From: Boothiomyces macroporosus
Taxonomy: Eukaryota > Chytridiomycota > Chytridiomycetes > Rhizophydiales > Terramycetaceae
Direction of reading: 5' to 3'
Assembly: GCA_027604185.1 (NCBI GenBank)
Contig: JADGKB010000164.1
Span: forward strand, 1 to 22,757
DNA length: 22,757 nt
Shown piece after piece: positions 9,666 to 18,308 of this stretch. How positions within the stretch are numbered: position 1 is the stretch's first letter; every line of letters begins with the position of its first letter. The position numbers and the translations under genes are program-made. The notes beneath the pieces were generated by a model. The model did no database searches, was not told the origin of the DNA, and saw only the letters and a list, made by a program, of their open reading frames with translations.

Positions 9666-11502
9666 TTATTCAACTTGTTCAATATTTCTTTTTCTTTGAT
9701 CTTGAGATTTGATTGCTTGGTATCCAGCTCCAGTTTCAGATTTTAAAATCTCTCGTAGTGCCATTGTAGCATATTGTGAAGTTCCAAGACTGAATTCTAC
9801 AATATACGCCAATGAATCACCATCAGGGTCTCGTTCAAAATCCCCTTGAATCTTGTTTAAATCGCTTTCAATCAGTGATTTTAGCTCGTTAGAGTCATTG
9901 TATTTCACCATCTTTCCTGATACATTCTTTGGCAAAGAGACAAAGTGTCTGTAGTCACCTGGAAGATTGATTTCACTGTTTTAACATAGATTACTTGATT
10001 TTACGAGCCATTTCGTGTGGACTAAATCCATCCCTTTTCATAATATTTTCATACTCTTTTACCATTGATGCTGGATATAGCACAGAATGTCCTGGTAAAG
10101 GTAATACCACATCGTAAATAGAATGTTTAGAAGGATCTTCTACAACTGTCACTTTGACATCTCTTCTTGATCTCTTTCCATTATCATCAACAGTAGATAC
10201 TTTGGTTTTGTCCATTACAAGATCACCCTTGACAACATTCAATCCAAACATTTCAAATCTTGTTGAAGCAACATGATTCCAAACGTAAGATTGATATGCG
10301 TGCACATACATTGTTCTCATATTCTTTTGAATAGCTTGGATAGCTTGGAAATGGTTCAGCTTTCCTTTTTGTTTAGAAAAAGAAGTTAGAATAGCTTTTT
10401 CTGCAATACAAAATCTCGGCATCAATTCTGCTGCCTTTTTCGCATCTTTGAATTCAATAAATGTCTTTCTTGCCAATTTGATATCTTCCTTGTCGTCTTC
10501 GCCATCTCCAGCCAAGATTAATTCAGTTGCTTTTTCCCACTTTTCTCCTAGCATCGCTATACCGACGTGGTAAGTAGGTATGCTTCTCGTCCCAAACCTT
10601 TGCATTCCAAAGTAATTGATGAAGCCATGTTTTGCCAATGACTCGATAGCTTTTTCAATGGCAGCTTGATCAAGTACTTGGACATTTCTAATGGCTACCA
10701 TCAATAAAAATTACCAATAGTAAAATGGTTTCCATTGGCATCTCCCAATTGCAAGTTTTCTGGATGATAAGAAAAGTTTCCAAGTCTTATATTGTTCAAC
10801 TTTTCATTTATCCCACTTAATCTCTCAGCAGTAATCCCTTTTACAGAGACTCTTTGAGTGGTTATTGCTCGTTTATCTTTAGTTCCAGGATAAGTAAATG
10901 ATTTTGTATCTGTCTTTGCCAGCTTGGAAATAATGTTTATCGCGTCCTGAATGAATAGTAATTACCATCGTATCCCTATTTTCCTTGAACAGGGTAAAGT
11001 GGAGATACTCTCCACCAAGGGCTTTCCAATTGATTCGCTCATTCTTCCCCTTCTTTTTAAACGTAAAATTAATTGTATTTCCATCAGTTTTAGAGTCGAT
11101 ATTTGGAAACAATTCCCGAATCTTTTGGTGAATTAAAGTCCGCTGATCTTTCTCAGCAATCTCTGGTGATGAAATACTCTTTATAGCGTTTGAATGTAGA
11201 AACTCTTCAAATTTAGCTGGAAATCCCGAATCCGAAATTAACTCTGAGAGCAACTCGATTCTATTCTTTTCTGGTAATTCACTAGACTCTGTTTTTGGTA
11301 CTGTTAAATTAGTGAGGTAAACGATAGTGTCGTTAGAGTCAATTTCGTGAACATGAAAATCATCGAATCTGTGCTTTATAATTCCAGTCAATCCTGCAGC
11401 CTCTTGGTTGATGTAGCTAGTGATTCCCACCGCTTCTTCTGACAGCGTTGCAATTTCTTTAACTTGCACTGCAGCATTTTCCAATTTTATTTTTTTTTCC
11501 AT
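9666..11502 (-). CDS. PUS7: tRNA/RNA pseudouridine synthase, TruD/Pus7 family
   Basis: Four exons (11502-10966, 10946-10715, 10694-9995, 9975-9666) give 592 residues, a usual length for eukaryotic Pus7. The TruD signature is FTYPGTKDKRA at residues 196-206, with Asp203 the expected catalytic nucleophile. NYFGMQRFGT follows at 283-292, and the C-terminus has the family's SLGTSQYATMALREIL segment. By family knowledge it isomerises specific uridines to pseudouridine in tRNA, other small RNAs and some mRNAs, in the nucleus and cytoplasm. The start at 11502 gives a normal lead-in to the G-I-I-K-H-R-F-D-D-F-H-V segment. The gene sits 95 bp downstream of the acyltransferase gene on the same strand. 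Its stop lies in AATAAG, a variant poly(A) hexamer. All motifs are intact once three tiny introns are removed. Confidence 0.95.
9976..9994 (-). other. 19-nt intron 3 of PUS7
   Basis: On the minus strand it reads gtaatctatgttaaaacag. Removal (phase 2) joins MARKI-N to EINLPGDYRHF and links the main domain to the conserved C-terminal exon. Confidence 0.88.
10695..10714 (-). other. 20-nt intron 2 of PUS7
   Basis: On the minus strand it reads gtaatttttattgatggtag. Removal (phase 1) gives NHFTI-A-IRNV, continuous with the family. Confidence 0.9.
10947..10965 (-). other. 19-nt intron 1 of PUS7
   Basis: On the minus strand it reads gtaattactattcattcag. Removal (phase 0) joins KENRDTM to DAINIISKLAK and brings the catalytic FTYPGTKDKRA into frame. 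Confidence 0.92.
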
Positions 11503-11593
11503 TTGGACAAGAATTTGACTTCATACTCGACAAAGATTGGAGAATAGAACCGCAATCAGGTTTCTTGAAGCATCCAATCATCAACTGCAATAA

Positions 11594-11599
11594 TTTATT
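11594..11599 (-). terminator. Poly(A) signal overlapping the stop of the acyltransferase gene
   Basis: AATAAA on the minus strand shares two bases with the TAA stop at 11600-11598. Confidence 0.5.
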
Positions 11600-12877
11600 A
11601 TGAAATTTGCTCAATCTTTGGTCCTTCTTGAAAGTACTGCAAGACCTGTTTAGCACCAGATACAGCAGTCTGCTTGATTGCCCTTTGCCCAGCTTTACCA
11701 GTTTGAACAATGAATCCGTCATCCCTTAGGAAATATCCTTGAATCAAGACTACCCCTTTATGGAGAGTTTGCAATAAATAACGGGCCTCACCTTCCCTTT
11801 TCTGGCGCTCCAAGGCACCATCTCTTGAATTGGTGCAGCCGACAATCAAGGGTAGGTATACTGGTCTGCCAAGGTCTTTGGACGAAATTGGCTTTCCAAA
11901 ATGAATGTATTGGCGCTGATAAGAGACGGGCATGATAATAGGAACAGTTTTTTGCATATCTTGCGGATTAACAGGGACATTAAACAGCACTTTGACCATG
12001 TCTGACGCGCCAACATTACCAAATGGAACTGCAGAGTATTCTAGTGTTAGAAAAAGCTACCATAAGTCTGTAGAATCCGAGTGACAGCCAGCAAGTGCTT
12101 TTCTTTGAAATCCAAGTCATATTTCTGAGTGTGTGCTTTTTTGAAAAACTCTTTGATTCCTCCAGGATATATCAGAATCGTGTGCCCAGATTGGCAAGCT
12201 AGATCTATTGCGTTTACTCTGGTTGCATCTATAGCCCCCAAGTATTCCAAAACATGCTTCCATACAGGAATAGTAAAGTGGAAACCTTCCGTCACAACTC
12301 GCACTAGTTTGCCAGTCTTGAAATATACAGCAGCGACAAATGATAGGGTACCAAGCCCGTATACTTGTTGGTCTTGATCAGTAAAAACTTACTTCCAACG
12401 TAAACTATCCTGTCGCCATTTTCAATAGAATCCCACTGATCTTTGACTGGGAACCAAAATGTAACAAAGTAAGCTAAAGGGTGTAGTATTATAGTATGAG
12501 GCTGCTTCCATTCTTCAATGGGCTTGGTTCCGATTTTCATTACTGAGGGATACACTTTACGCATTTGATCCACAGACTTGATGCTGATATCACTTATTAT
12601 CTCAAGGGCCTTGTACATATTCTGCTTCACTCTTGGCGATAGCTTGTTGATTTCTCGCATTACTACCATATTGAAATCCCATATTTTCCTACATTAGAAT
12701 AGAATACTTGGCCATTGAAGGGAATTGATACGCATAGCTCATTACGAGTGCTATATAGTCGTCTACTAGTGTCATTCTATGAGGTTTTTTGTTGAAAGCC
12801 AAAAAAGTCCAAAAGCGGAATGTTTTGATTTGGTGCGGCGAAATGTTGCACTGCAGCGCTTGGTCCAGGGTTAGCAT
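11598..12877 (-). CDS. DAGAT/LPLAT-type acyltransferase homologue lacking the catalytic His and Asp
   Basis: Four exons (12877-12708, 12688-12393, 12372-12061, 12040-11598) give 406 residues. The central part follows the diacylglycerol/lysophospholipid acyltransferase pattern: V-Y-V-G-N at the active-site position (152-156), VRVVTEGFHFTIPVWK, LGAIDATRVNAIDL, ILIYPGGIKEFF with PGG at 225-227, PFGNVGASD, and YIHFGKPI near the end. Members transfer acyl chains from acyl-CoA to glycerolipids or alcohols at membranes. The family's HX4-5D is replaced by Q-Q-V-Y-G-L-G, so neither His nor Asp is present. This could be a pseudoenzyme or a divergent chemistry. No splice choice nearby can supply a His. 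The ATG at 12877 is the first in frame and leaves 122 bp to the divergent hydrolase start; a longer N-terminus cannot be excluded. Confidence 0.82.
12041..12060 (-). other. 20-nt intron 3 of the acyltransferase gene
   Basis: On the minus strand it reads gtagctttttctaacactag, with a CTAAC branch-like element. Removal (phase 1) joins ILQTY to EYSAVPFGNVG. Confidence 0.88.
12373..12392 (-). other. 20-nt intron 2 of the acyltransferase gene
   Basis: On the minus strand it reads gtaagtttttactgatcaag. Removal (phase 1) gives VYVG-N-QQVYGLG. A second in-frame AG nine bases downstream would give a 29-nt intron but still no His. Confidence 0.8.
12689..12707 (-). other. 19-nt intron 1 of the acyltransferase gene
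   Basis: On the minus strand it reads gtattctattctaatgtag. Removal (phase 2) joins FPSMA-K to KIWDFNMVVM. Confidence 0.82.
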
Positions 12878-12999
12878 GAGATGAACAGTGCCAATGCGCT
12901 TGGTTATGATAGAGAATTCTACTGCTACCTCCACTGTGGACCATATATTCACATGGTCTATACGGGCGTATTAGGCCGAAATTCTCTTTTTTCAAAAAC

Positions 13000-13992
13000 A
13001 TGGATTCGTTCAACCACTGTTACTTGACTATACGCGGATTACGCTACCATTATGTCGACCAAGGAAAGGGTCCGTTTGTATTGCTATGCCATGGGTACTT
13101 TATTGCTCACTAAGGTTTCCGGATTTATGGTACGGATGGAGACACCAAATTAAACACTTGTCAAAGCAGTACAGGGTTATTGTACCTGATATGGTTGGGT
13201 ACGGCGAAACGGATCAGCCAAATTCGCTTCAGGAAGGTCTGGATCGGTACACATTCAAGTCTGTGGCAGGTACAAAAGGTTTAAACTTTGATGACTTGGT
13301 GTATTTGATGGAAGCGGTTGGAGCTAAAAAGTTTTATCTCGTAGGGCATGATTGGGGGTATCTATCTCTTAATTTAGCGGTGCTGTTGCCTGGAGACTCG
13401 CGCAGTATTATCCAGACCATATAATCTCAATGATTTCACTCTGCACCCCATACAACCCTGTAAACAAATCTTTTATTCCTATTGATGATGTCGTTAAAAT
13501 GCTCCCAAACTTTCTGTATCAAAAGCATTTGGCAGATTTAAAGACAGACAAATTATTGGATGACAATGTTGAAGAATTCTTTAATTGGATGTTTGGGGCA
13601 CCAAACAAGTTTGCAATCGCCAAATCTATCTTTGGAGATGTGCCAGATTCGACAATGGCATTTGTTCCTGACATGTCTTACCACAAACGGGTCTACGCTG
13701 AAAAGGGTATTTGATGTTAAACGCAGGTTTCCACGGGCCTTTGAATTGGTATAGAACTAGAAGAGCGAACTGGGAAAAAGAACAGGAAGGGCTTGGGCCA
13801 GTCAAAAGCAAATGCTTGTTTGTCATTGCAGAGAACGACCCTTACCTTGTTCCAGCAATGGCCAAAAAGATGAAAAAGCATGTCCCTCACTGTGCGATAA
13901 CTTCAGTCAAGGCTGGTCATTGGGTAATGATTGAAGTCCCGGATCAAATCAGTGAAATCATTACATCCTTCTTTGCGTCAAGCAAACTCTAA
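13000..13992 (+). CDS. Epoxide-hydrolase-like alpha/beta hydrolase
   Basis: Four exons (13000-13094, 13115-13357, 13378-13706, 13727-13992) give 310 residues, a usual length for soluble epoxide hydrolase C-terminal domains and their single-domain relatives. The oxyanion motif is HGFP (31-34). The nucleophile elbow VGHDWGG has Asp111, not Ser, which marks the epoxide hydrolase/haloalkane dehalogenase branch. Lid tyrosines Y160 (FLYQ) and Y231 (NWYR) fit the two that activate the epoxide. The charge relay is Asp260 (AENDP) and His287 (KAGHW). It should open an epoxide to a diol through an alkyl-enzyme ester; the natural substrate is unknown. No signal peptide is seen, so probably cytosolic. It is divergent from the acyltransferase gene and convergent with the MHYT gene, only 31 bp between stops. 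Confidence 0.93.
13095..13114 (+). other. 20-nt intron 1 of the hydrolase gene
   Basis: It reads gtactttattgctcactaag and splits the Gly codon of HGFP (phase 2). Confidence 0.92.
13358..13377 (+). other. 20-nt intron 2 of the hydrolase gene
   Basis: It reads gtatctatctcttaatttag and splits a Gly codon just after the nucleophile Asp in GHDWGG (phase 2). Confidence 0.93.
13707..13726 (+). other. 20-nt intron 3 of the hydrolase gene
   Basis: It reads gtatttgatgttaaacgcag and splits a Gly codon (phase 1), joining RVYAEK to GFHGPLNWYR. Confidence 0.9.
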
Positions 13993-13996
13993 TAAA
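13991..13996 (+). terminator. Poly(A) signal overlapping the stop of the hydrolase gene
   Basis: AATAAA shares two bases with the TAA stop at 13990-13992. Confidence 0.5.
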
Positions 13997-14018
13997 CCAA
14001 ATGCAGAACTAAAAACAA

Positions 14019-14024
14019 TTTATT
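14019..14024 (-). terminator. Poly(A) signal touching the stop of the MHYT gene
   Basis: AATAAA on the minus strand begins on the last base of the TAA stop (14026-14024). It lies 22 bp from the opposing hydrolase signal. Confidence 0.5.
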
Positions 14025-16024
14025 TAACGTTTGATGTTGTACTTTTTCAAATCCAAAATCTTGCGCGAAACTGCAAAAGCAAATAATTGAAATGTAAATC
14101 CTAAATGTATAACCGACATTGCTGAAATCAAGTAGTTTGTAGCTTCTCCTGGGATTCCTACTTTTAGATCCACTTGTTCAGCCACGCTTGGGATTACAAT
14201 GAAGCCGTAGAGGGAGATAAAGTGCATTCCACCGATGCCTAGTGCCATCAGAAATGGAGCAAAGAAGCGCAATTTTTGAATCTTCAGGAAAAACAATATC
14301 CATAATGCAATCAGTGATACTACGAGTGCTACTACTACTGATATTATAATAACAACATAGTTTGACTTTGTTGTTGCGTATGGAATATTGATTGCAATTT
14401 CACCAAGATAGTGCATAGCACAGATTGATGCTCCAAATAGCAAAGCTCCAACGCAAAAAATGATTTTTCTCTGTGCTGTCAAATCCAAGAACTCTATGTA
14501 ATTTAAATCCAACGAAGTTGCCAATTCGCTTTCCCGCTCTTCTTCAGGATCTGGTTGGATTATTGTTGGAAAGTTGCTTTCAATAATTTCCTTTCGTTCT
14601 TTGGTAGGGTCTTCTTGCACTTCGTCTTGGGGTGATACGACTCTTGTTTTAGTGGGGCTACTTTCATCGTTGATTGTCAATTTTACTGATAGTTTTCGCG
14701 GTTCTGTTCTCTCTTCAATTTTGTCTTCTCTTTTACCTTTAGCCTTCTTCTTTTTGCCAGGTAGTTTTAGTAGAGAACCTCTTCTGCTACCAGCCTTTGG
14801 TAAATCCAGCGGTCTTTGAGGAGGAACTGGATTGCTAGGAGAAGAGTCTGATAAAATACCGGTTTGAAGTATGATGCTTGATGGAACTGATCCAGGAAGC
14901 TCATGTGCAGTTAAAGATAGTTGGGTAGGTATTGATGGCAAACTTTCTGGTGAAGGAGAAAAAGGATCAAAATCTTTGGGTATATTGTCAACGGCGAGCA
15001 CACTTGCAGTAGGGATACTTGAAGATTCTATTTCGTTGATCTTTAAAGTGACTGCATTTAAAATGTATTCCTCATCTACCTTTGAAAGAGAAGATATATG
15101 ATTTTCTGGAGGTCTGAAATCTCTTTCTGCCAAGCTGCTTACTTCCGAGTCGATTGCAGGCGGTTCAGCCAGTACACTACTGGTGGGCTCACTATCAACG
15201 CTTATTTCACTACAATCTTGTACAAGCATTCCCATATCTATTTTTGTTTCATTATTAATATTTCCCAGGTTAATTACAGGTTTAATTACAGTATTTTGTA
15301 CTTTTTGTTCTTCTTTTGCGTTTGGGATAGATGTAGAGTTGGAAAATGACCCTGAATCTACAGAGCTACTGGTTTGTAAGCTTTCTTCAGATTTTTCTTT
15401 GTTGACTTTAAGAATAGATTTTGGTGGGGACCTGCTGGCTGCTCTGATAAAAGATGCATACATGGACACGTTTGGGAGTCCTTTTGTGTCCAAACTGGAA
15501 TGTATCAGTCCTGAACCAAACGAAGTTATCAGTACTCCAAGTGTCAAACCGACTATCACCAGGAAAAGCGTACCAACAGTGCCAGAGCTTTGCACGAGAT
15601 AAAGCACTGTTCCAACATAGTTTGTATTGTTTACTGTCAGCAGTGTTTGATCTCCCATTATTGATTGATTTGGGAGCATTGGAGTGTAGAATACTAACTG
15701 TAACGCAAATATTCCAATATAATGTAAGCTCCATACGCTGCAGCCTCCAATAGTGCATCCAGACAGCAGCAGGACAACTATTGACTGGCGATTGATATAC
15801 AGATATACTAGATACTTGTTTAATGTCACTTTTTTCTTTCGTTTATTCAGCTCATAAATATTATATGCAACAATCTTTCTGTATACTTTGAGAAGGTCTT
15901 CGATAATCCTTAGTGCGGTATGGCAGCCTAATATTGATGTCCAGAGTGAAATGATTATGATTGAAATGTCCCACTGTGCCTGTATGAAATTGACTCCATT
16001 ATACTGTGTGTTTACTACTATCAT
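14024..16024 (-). CDS. MHYT-domain integral membrane sensor-like protein
   Basis: A single exon gives 666 residues with about seven hydrophobic helices. Three MHYT-type motifs lie in helices: WSLHYIG (His101), CAMHYLG (about His538) and GGMHFISLYG (about His601). In the bacterial MHYT family these His/Met/Tyr residues are proposed to bind a metal, probably copper, and to sense diatomic gases. About 335 residues between helices 3 and 4 (roughly 180-515) form a hydrophilic, Ser/Pro/Glu-rich loop with a basic patch (KLPGKKKKAKGKREDK), so the sensor core is split into two membrane halves. No GGDEF, EAL, kinase or other output domain follows. Plausible location is the plasma or an internal membrane; the loop is a likely site of regulation or partner binding. 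The gene is divergent from the surface-protein gene at 16413. Confidence 0.88.
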   Translation of the reverse strand: MIVVNTQYNGVNFIQAQWDISIIIISLWTSILGCHTALRIIEDLLKVYRKIVAYNIYELNKRKKKVTLNKYLVYLYINRQSIVVLLLSGCTIGGCSVWSLHYIGIFALQLVFYTPMLPNQSIMGDQTLLTVNNTNYVGTVLYLVQSSGTVGTLFLVIVGLTLGVLITSFGSGLIHSSLDTKGLPNVSMYASFIRAASRSPPKSILKVNKEKSEESLQTSSSVDSGSFSNSTSIPNAKEEQKVQNTVIKPVINLGNINNETKIDMGMLVQDCSEISVDSEPTSSVLAEPPAIDSEVSSLAERDFRPPENHISSLSKVDEEYILNAVTLKINEIESSSIPTASVLAVDNIPKDFDPFSPSPESLPSIPTQLSLTAHELPGSVPSSIILQTGILSDSSPSNPVPPQRPLDLPKAGSRRGSLLKLPGKKKKAKGKREDKIEERTEPRKLSVKLTINDESSPTKTRVVSPQDEVQEDPTKERKEIIESNFPTIIQPDPEEERESELATSLDLNYIEFLDLTAQRKIIFCVGALLFGASICAMHYLGEIAINIPYATTKSNYVVIIISVVVALVVSLIALWILFFLKIQKLRFFAPFLMALGIGGMHFISLYGFIVIPSVAEQVDLKVGIPGEATNYLISAMSVIHLGFTFQLFAFAVSRKILDLKKYNIKR

Positions 16025-16366
16025 TTTTGTGAAGATTCTCCTCGGAATATTTTGCTCGTGATGTCATCCAAACACGCTGATACTGTCTACCAATGGTTCA
16101 CATTAAGTTATCGTTGAAACACCACCGCTAATCCCTGACGGTCGGTGGTTTAATATAATGAGCCCCAATTCTGCAGTACTACTGAGTAGCATTTTGGGAT
16201 AGCAGGAAAATTTTACACTGCGTATGAAAGTGCTTACAAATTCTCTCTCTGACATTTAACTCGAAAATCTCTTAGAGTTTCTATTTATTCTCTGAGCTGG
16301 TTTCTTTATTTTGAGGCAACCCTGATACTGTGACTCGAGCCAGGAAAGCCATCATGGCGTTTGACG
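16025..16366. other. Divergent intergenic region before the KCxxxY protein gene
   Basis: About 0.35 kb between the MHYT gene and the secreted-protein gene at 16413. It contains a 7-bp inverted repeat (16121-16149) and otherwise no recognised element. Confidence 0.55.
16121..16149. promoter_or_regulatory. Inverted repeat ACCACCG-N15-CGGTGGT
   Basis: Perfect 7-bp arms (16121-16127 and 16143-16149) lie in the divergent promoter region. CGG half-sites in inverted pairs are typical of fungal zinc-cluster regulators; a role here is inference. Confidence 0.35.
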
Positions 16367-16373
16367 TATATAT
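16367..16373 (+). promoter_or_regulatory. TATA-like element of the KCxxxY protein gene
   Basis: TATATAT begins 46 bp before the ATG at 16413. Confidence 0.5.
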
Positions 16374-16380
16374 TTGAAAA

Positions 16381-16416
16381 ATGAAACAGTCCAAGCAAAT
16401 CATAAAATTAGAATGA
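16381..16416 (+). other. Eleven-codon upstream reading frame ending on the main start codon
   Basis: An ATG at 16381 opens an 11-codon frame whose TGA overlaps the downstream start as ATGA (16413-16416). It matters only if transcription starts upstream of 16381; the TATA element at 16367 makes that doubtful. Confidence 0.35.
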
Positions 16417-17348
16417 AAAAAATACTCCTAGTGCCATTTACTTTGGCAGCCCCAGCTTATCAGCAGTATGGAAATGTACAATCAGCACCTGTTGCATATA
16501 AAACAAAGTGTGCTCCAAAGTATAATCCAGTAACTACTACAGTCGATTTAGCAGTAGTAGTAACCACCACTTCAGATATGCCAGTTGTAGCCACCAGCTG
16601 TGCTTCCGCCATGCCTGTAGCTCAAACCTCAACTGTCACTCAAGCAACCCCTGTAATGTATGCAGCACCAACCCCAACTGTCGACTTGGCAGTTGCCCAA
16701 AATACAATGATGTATGCTCAAGCACCAACCACTACAATGGATTTAGCCGTTGTTCCAACTGCAGTTGGATATAAATCAAAATGTGTAAAAAAATACTCTA
16801 CTACTACAGTAGATCTTGCCGTTGTTGCAACTACTGATGTTCCTGTTGCAGCTACTGATGTTCCTGTTGCAACTACTGATGTTCCTGTTGCAACTACTGA
16901 TGTTCCTGTTGTAACTAAGCGTAAATGTACAAAGGCGTATCCAACGGCTGCTTACTCTCAGGCAACTGCTGCCCCAGGTTATCAAAGCCAAATGCCATCG
17001 AGCAATGTTTTACCACAAGCCCAAACCTATGGTCCAACAACTGCTTCCCCTGCACAAAATGTACAAACCCCACAAAATGCACAAACTCCACAAAATGTAC
17101 AACCTCCACAAAACGTACAACCTCAACCAAAAGCATCACAACCAGCCAGTCCTGTAGTAAACAGCCTCACTCCTCAAGCTACTGTAACCAAAGACGCAGC
17201 AGCTACCACTGCATCAGCACCGGTAATGGAGCCAACAATGAACCCTGTTACAACTTTATCCGCTGCCCCAACTAACATTGCACAAGATGTTATTGGTGAA
17301 GCCGCATCTGACTATGCTGCGGCTATCAAATCCCTTCCTAAACCCTGA
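16413..17348 (+). CDS. Secreted Thr/Pro/Val-rich protein with three K-C-x3-Y motifs
   Basis: One exon, 311 residues. The ATG at 16413 is chosen because it begins a short signal peptide (MKKILLVPFTLAAPA); upstream codons in frame lack an ATG. The mature part is low-complexity: T-T-T-V-D-L-A-V-V blocks, four 21-bp-encoded TDVPVAT repeats, and a Gln/Pro/Asn-rich second half with QTPQN and QPPQN repeats. Three K-C-x-x-x-Y motifs stand out (C33/Y37, C124/Y128, C172/Y176), each in a K-x-K-C context and two of them next to a V-D-L-A-V block. No hydrophobic C-terminal tail is present (ends AAIKSLPKP), so it is probably released or held in the wall covalently. It shares stalk style and a TATA position with the other surface genes. 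Function unknown; a cross-linkable wall protein is an inference. Confidence 0.8.
   Translation: MKKILLVPFTLAAPAYQQYGNVQSAPVAYKTKCAPKYNPVTTTVDLAVVVTTTSDMPVVATSCASAMPVAQTSTVTQATPVMYAAPTPTVDLAVAQNTMMYAQAPTTTMDLAVVPTAVGYKSKCVKKYSTTTVDLAVVATTDVPVAATDVPVATTDVPVATTDVPVVTKRKCTKAYPTAAYSQATAAPGYQSQMPSSNVLPQAQTYGPTTASPAQNVQTPQNAQTPQNVQPPQNVQPQPKASQPASPVVNSLTPQATVTKDAAATTASAPVMEPTMNPVTTLSAAPTNIAQDVIGEAASDYAAAIKSLPKP
16830..16913 (+). repeat. 21-bp tandem repeat encoding TDVPVAT
   Basis: Four 21-bp units inside the KCxxxY protein gene differ at a few bases only. Confidence 0.88.
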
Positions 17349-18301
17349 ACATTTGAAATTGTGTTTGCACTGGTTGCAACAATAAATTGCTGTTTACAAA
17401 CTTTTTAACTCTCAATGTCATTTGCTAACACCAGAAATTAAAATCATTTTATTTTTACCTCTATTCAGAATCTCATCTCCAGGCACAAGTGATTCAACTG
17501 TAAAAAATTTCTCTTTTCAATAATGGTGCTCATGAGATTGTTAAACTCTCATATCAAAAGGGTTTAGCGATTTGATGAGTGCTACTAGCCGACTGCAAGG
17601 AAATTGGCATTGGATTCAACTGTTGTCCTTGTGTCTCATTACTTGCAAAGATAAATTCCTGGTTCTGTAGAATGGCTCTCTTGTTGAGGACTATTTCGGA
17701 ATTAGGAAACATTCCACTATAAATTCACTTTGCCTTTGATCAATGGGTCATTCTCGGGAGGGTTACCGAGTATTATTCTTTCATAAGAGATGAAATCACC
17801 AGAGTTGCACCAGGGTTGAATTGGCAAAGAGCAATGACCTTTACTATATATTAATTCGTTCCTTTTGTAATTGGTGATGAAATGCGGTCCGCCATATTGG
17901 GTTAAATTTAATCATTTCTTTGAGGATAATAGTCACCCATAAAAAATATCGACTAATCAGCATCTTTTTTGAATTTCTTTCTCTTGCTTCTGTGATCACT
18001 TAATGTCTGTTAAGGCTTTCATTTCTCTTGTAATTTGGCCGCACAGGGACACAAAAACTCGAAAACTCCCTTTTTTGGACCAGTGATTGTCTTGAAAAAG
18101 CGTCTGTGCTACTTTTTAATTATTGCAATTTCAAGAGTCAATAGATTGCTTGGCAGCATTTAGTTGATTTACTAGTGCTATTTCCGTCAACCAAACTTTT
18201 AGTTTCATTTGGATGATTGACACAATGTTTCTATCCCCTATCACTGCAACCAGATCCCCGACCATAGGATTGTGTTCCCGGGCCACTAGCGGCCAATTAC
18301 T
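17349..18301. other. Long intergenic region before the small GPI protein gene
   Basis: About 1 kb. A poly(A) hexamer for the upstream gene lies at 17381. On the minus strand several open stretches (18325 to 18134 with an ATG, and about 17930 to 17549 in two frames) look faintly protein-like but do not join cleanly by GT-AG introns of the local size. Codon use of the first is unlike the neighbours. I see no RNA gene. Confidence 0.5.
17381..17386 (+). terminator. Poly(A) signal of the KCxxxY protein gene
   Basis: AATAAA begins 33 bases after the stop codon, the longest such spacing seen in this window. Confidence 0.5.
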
Positions 18302-18308
18302 TATAAAT
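18302..18308 (+). promoter_or_regulatory. TATA box of the small GPI protein gene
   Basis: TATAAAT begins 46 bp before the ATG at 18348. Confidence 0.55.

Noticed and set aside
11459..11722. 87-codon minus-strand frame between the acyltransferase and PUS7 genes
   Set aside because: It overlaps the ends of both real genes in another frame and has no independent support.
12777..13013. Minus-strand frame crossing the hydrolase start
   Set aside because: It overlaps the hydrolase ATG antisense. The acyltransferase is better started at 12877, where the frame joins the conserved part by a 19-nt intron.
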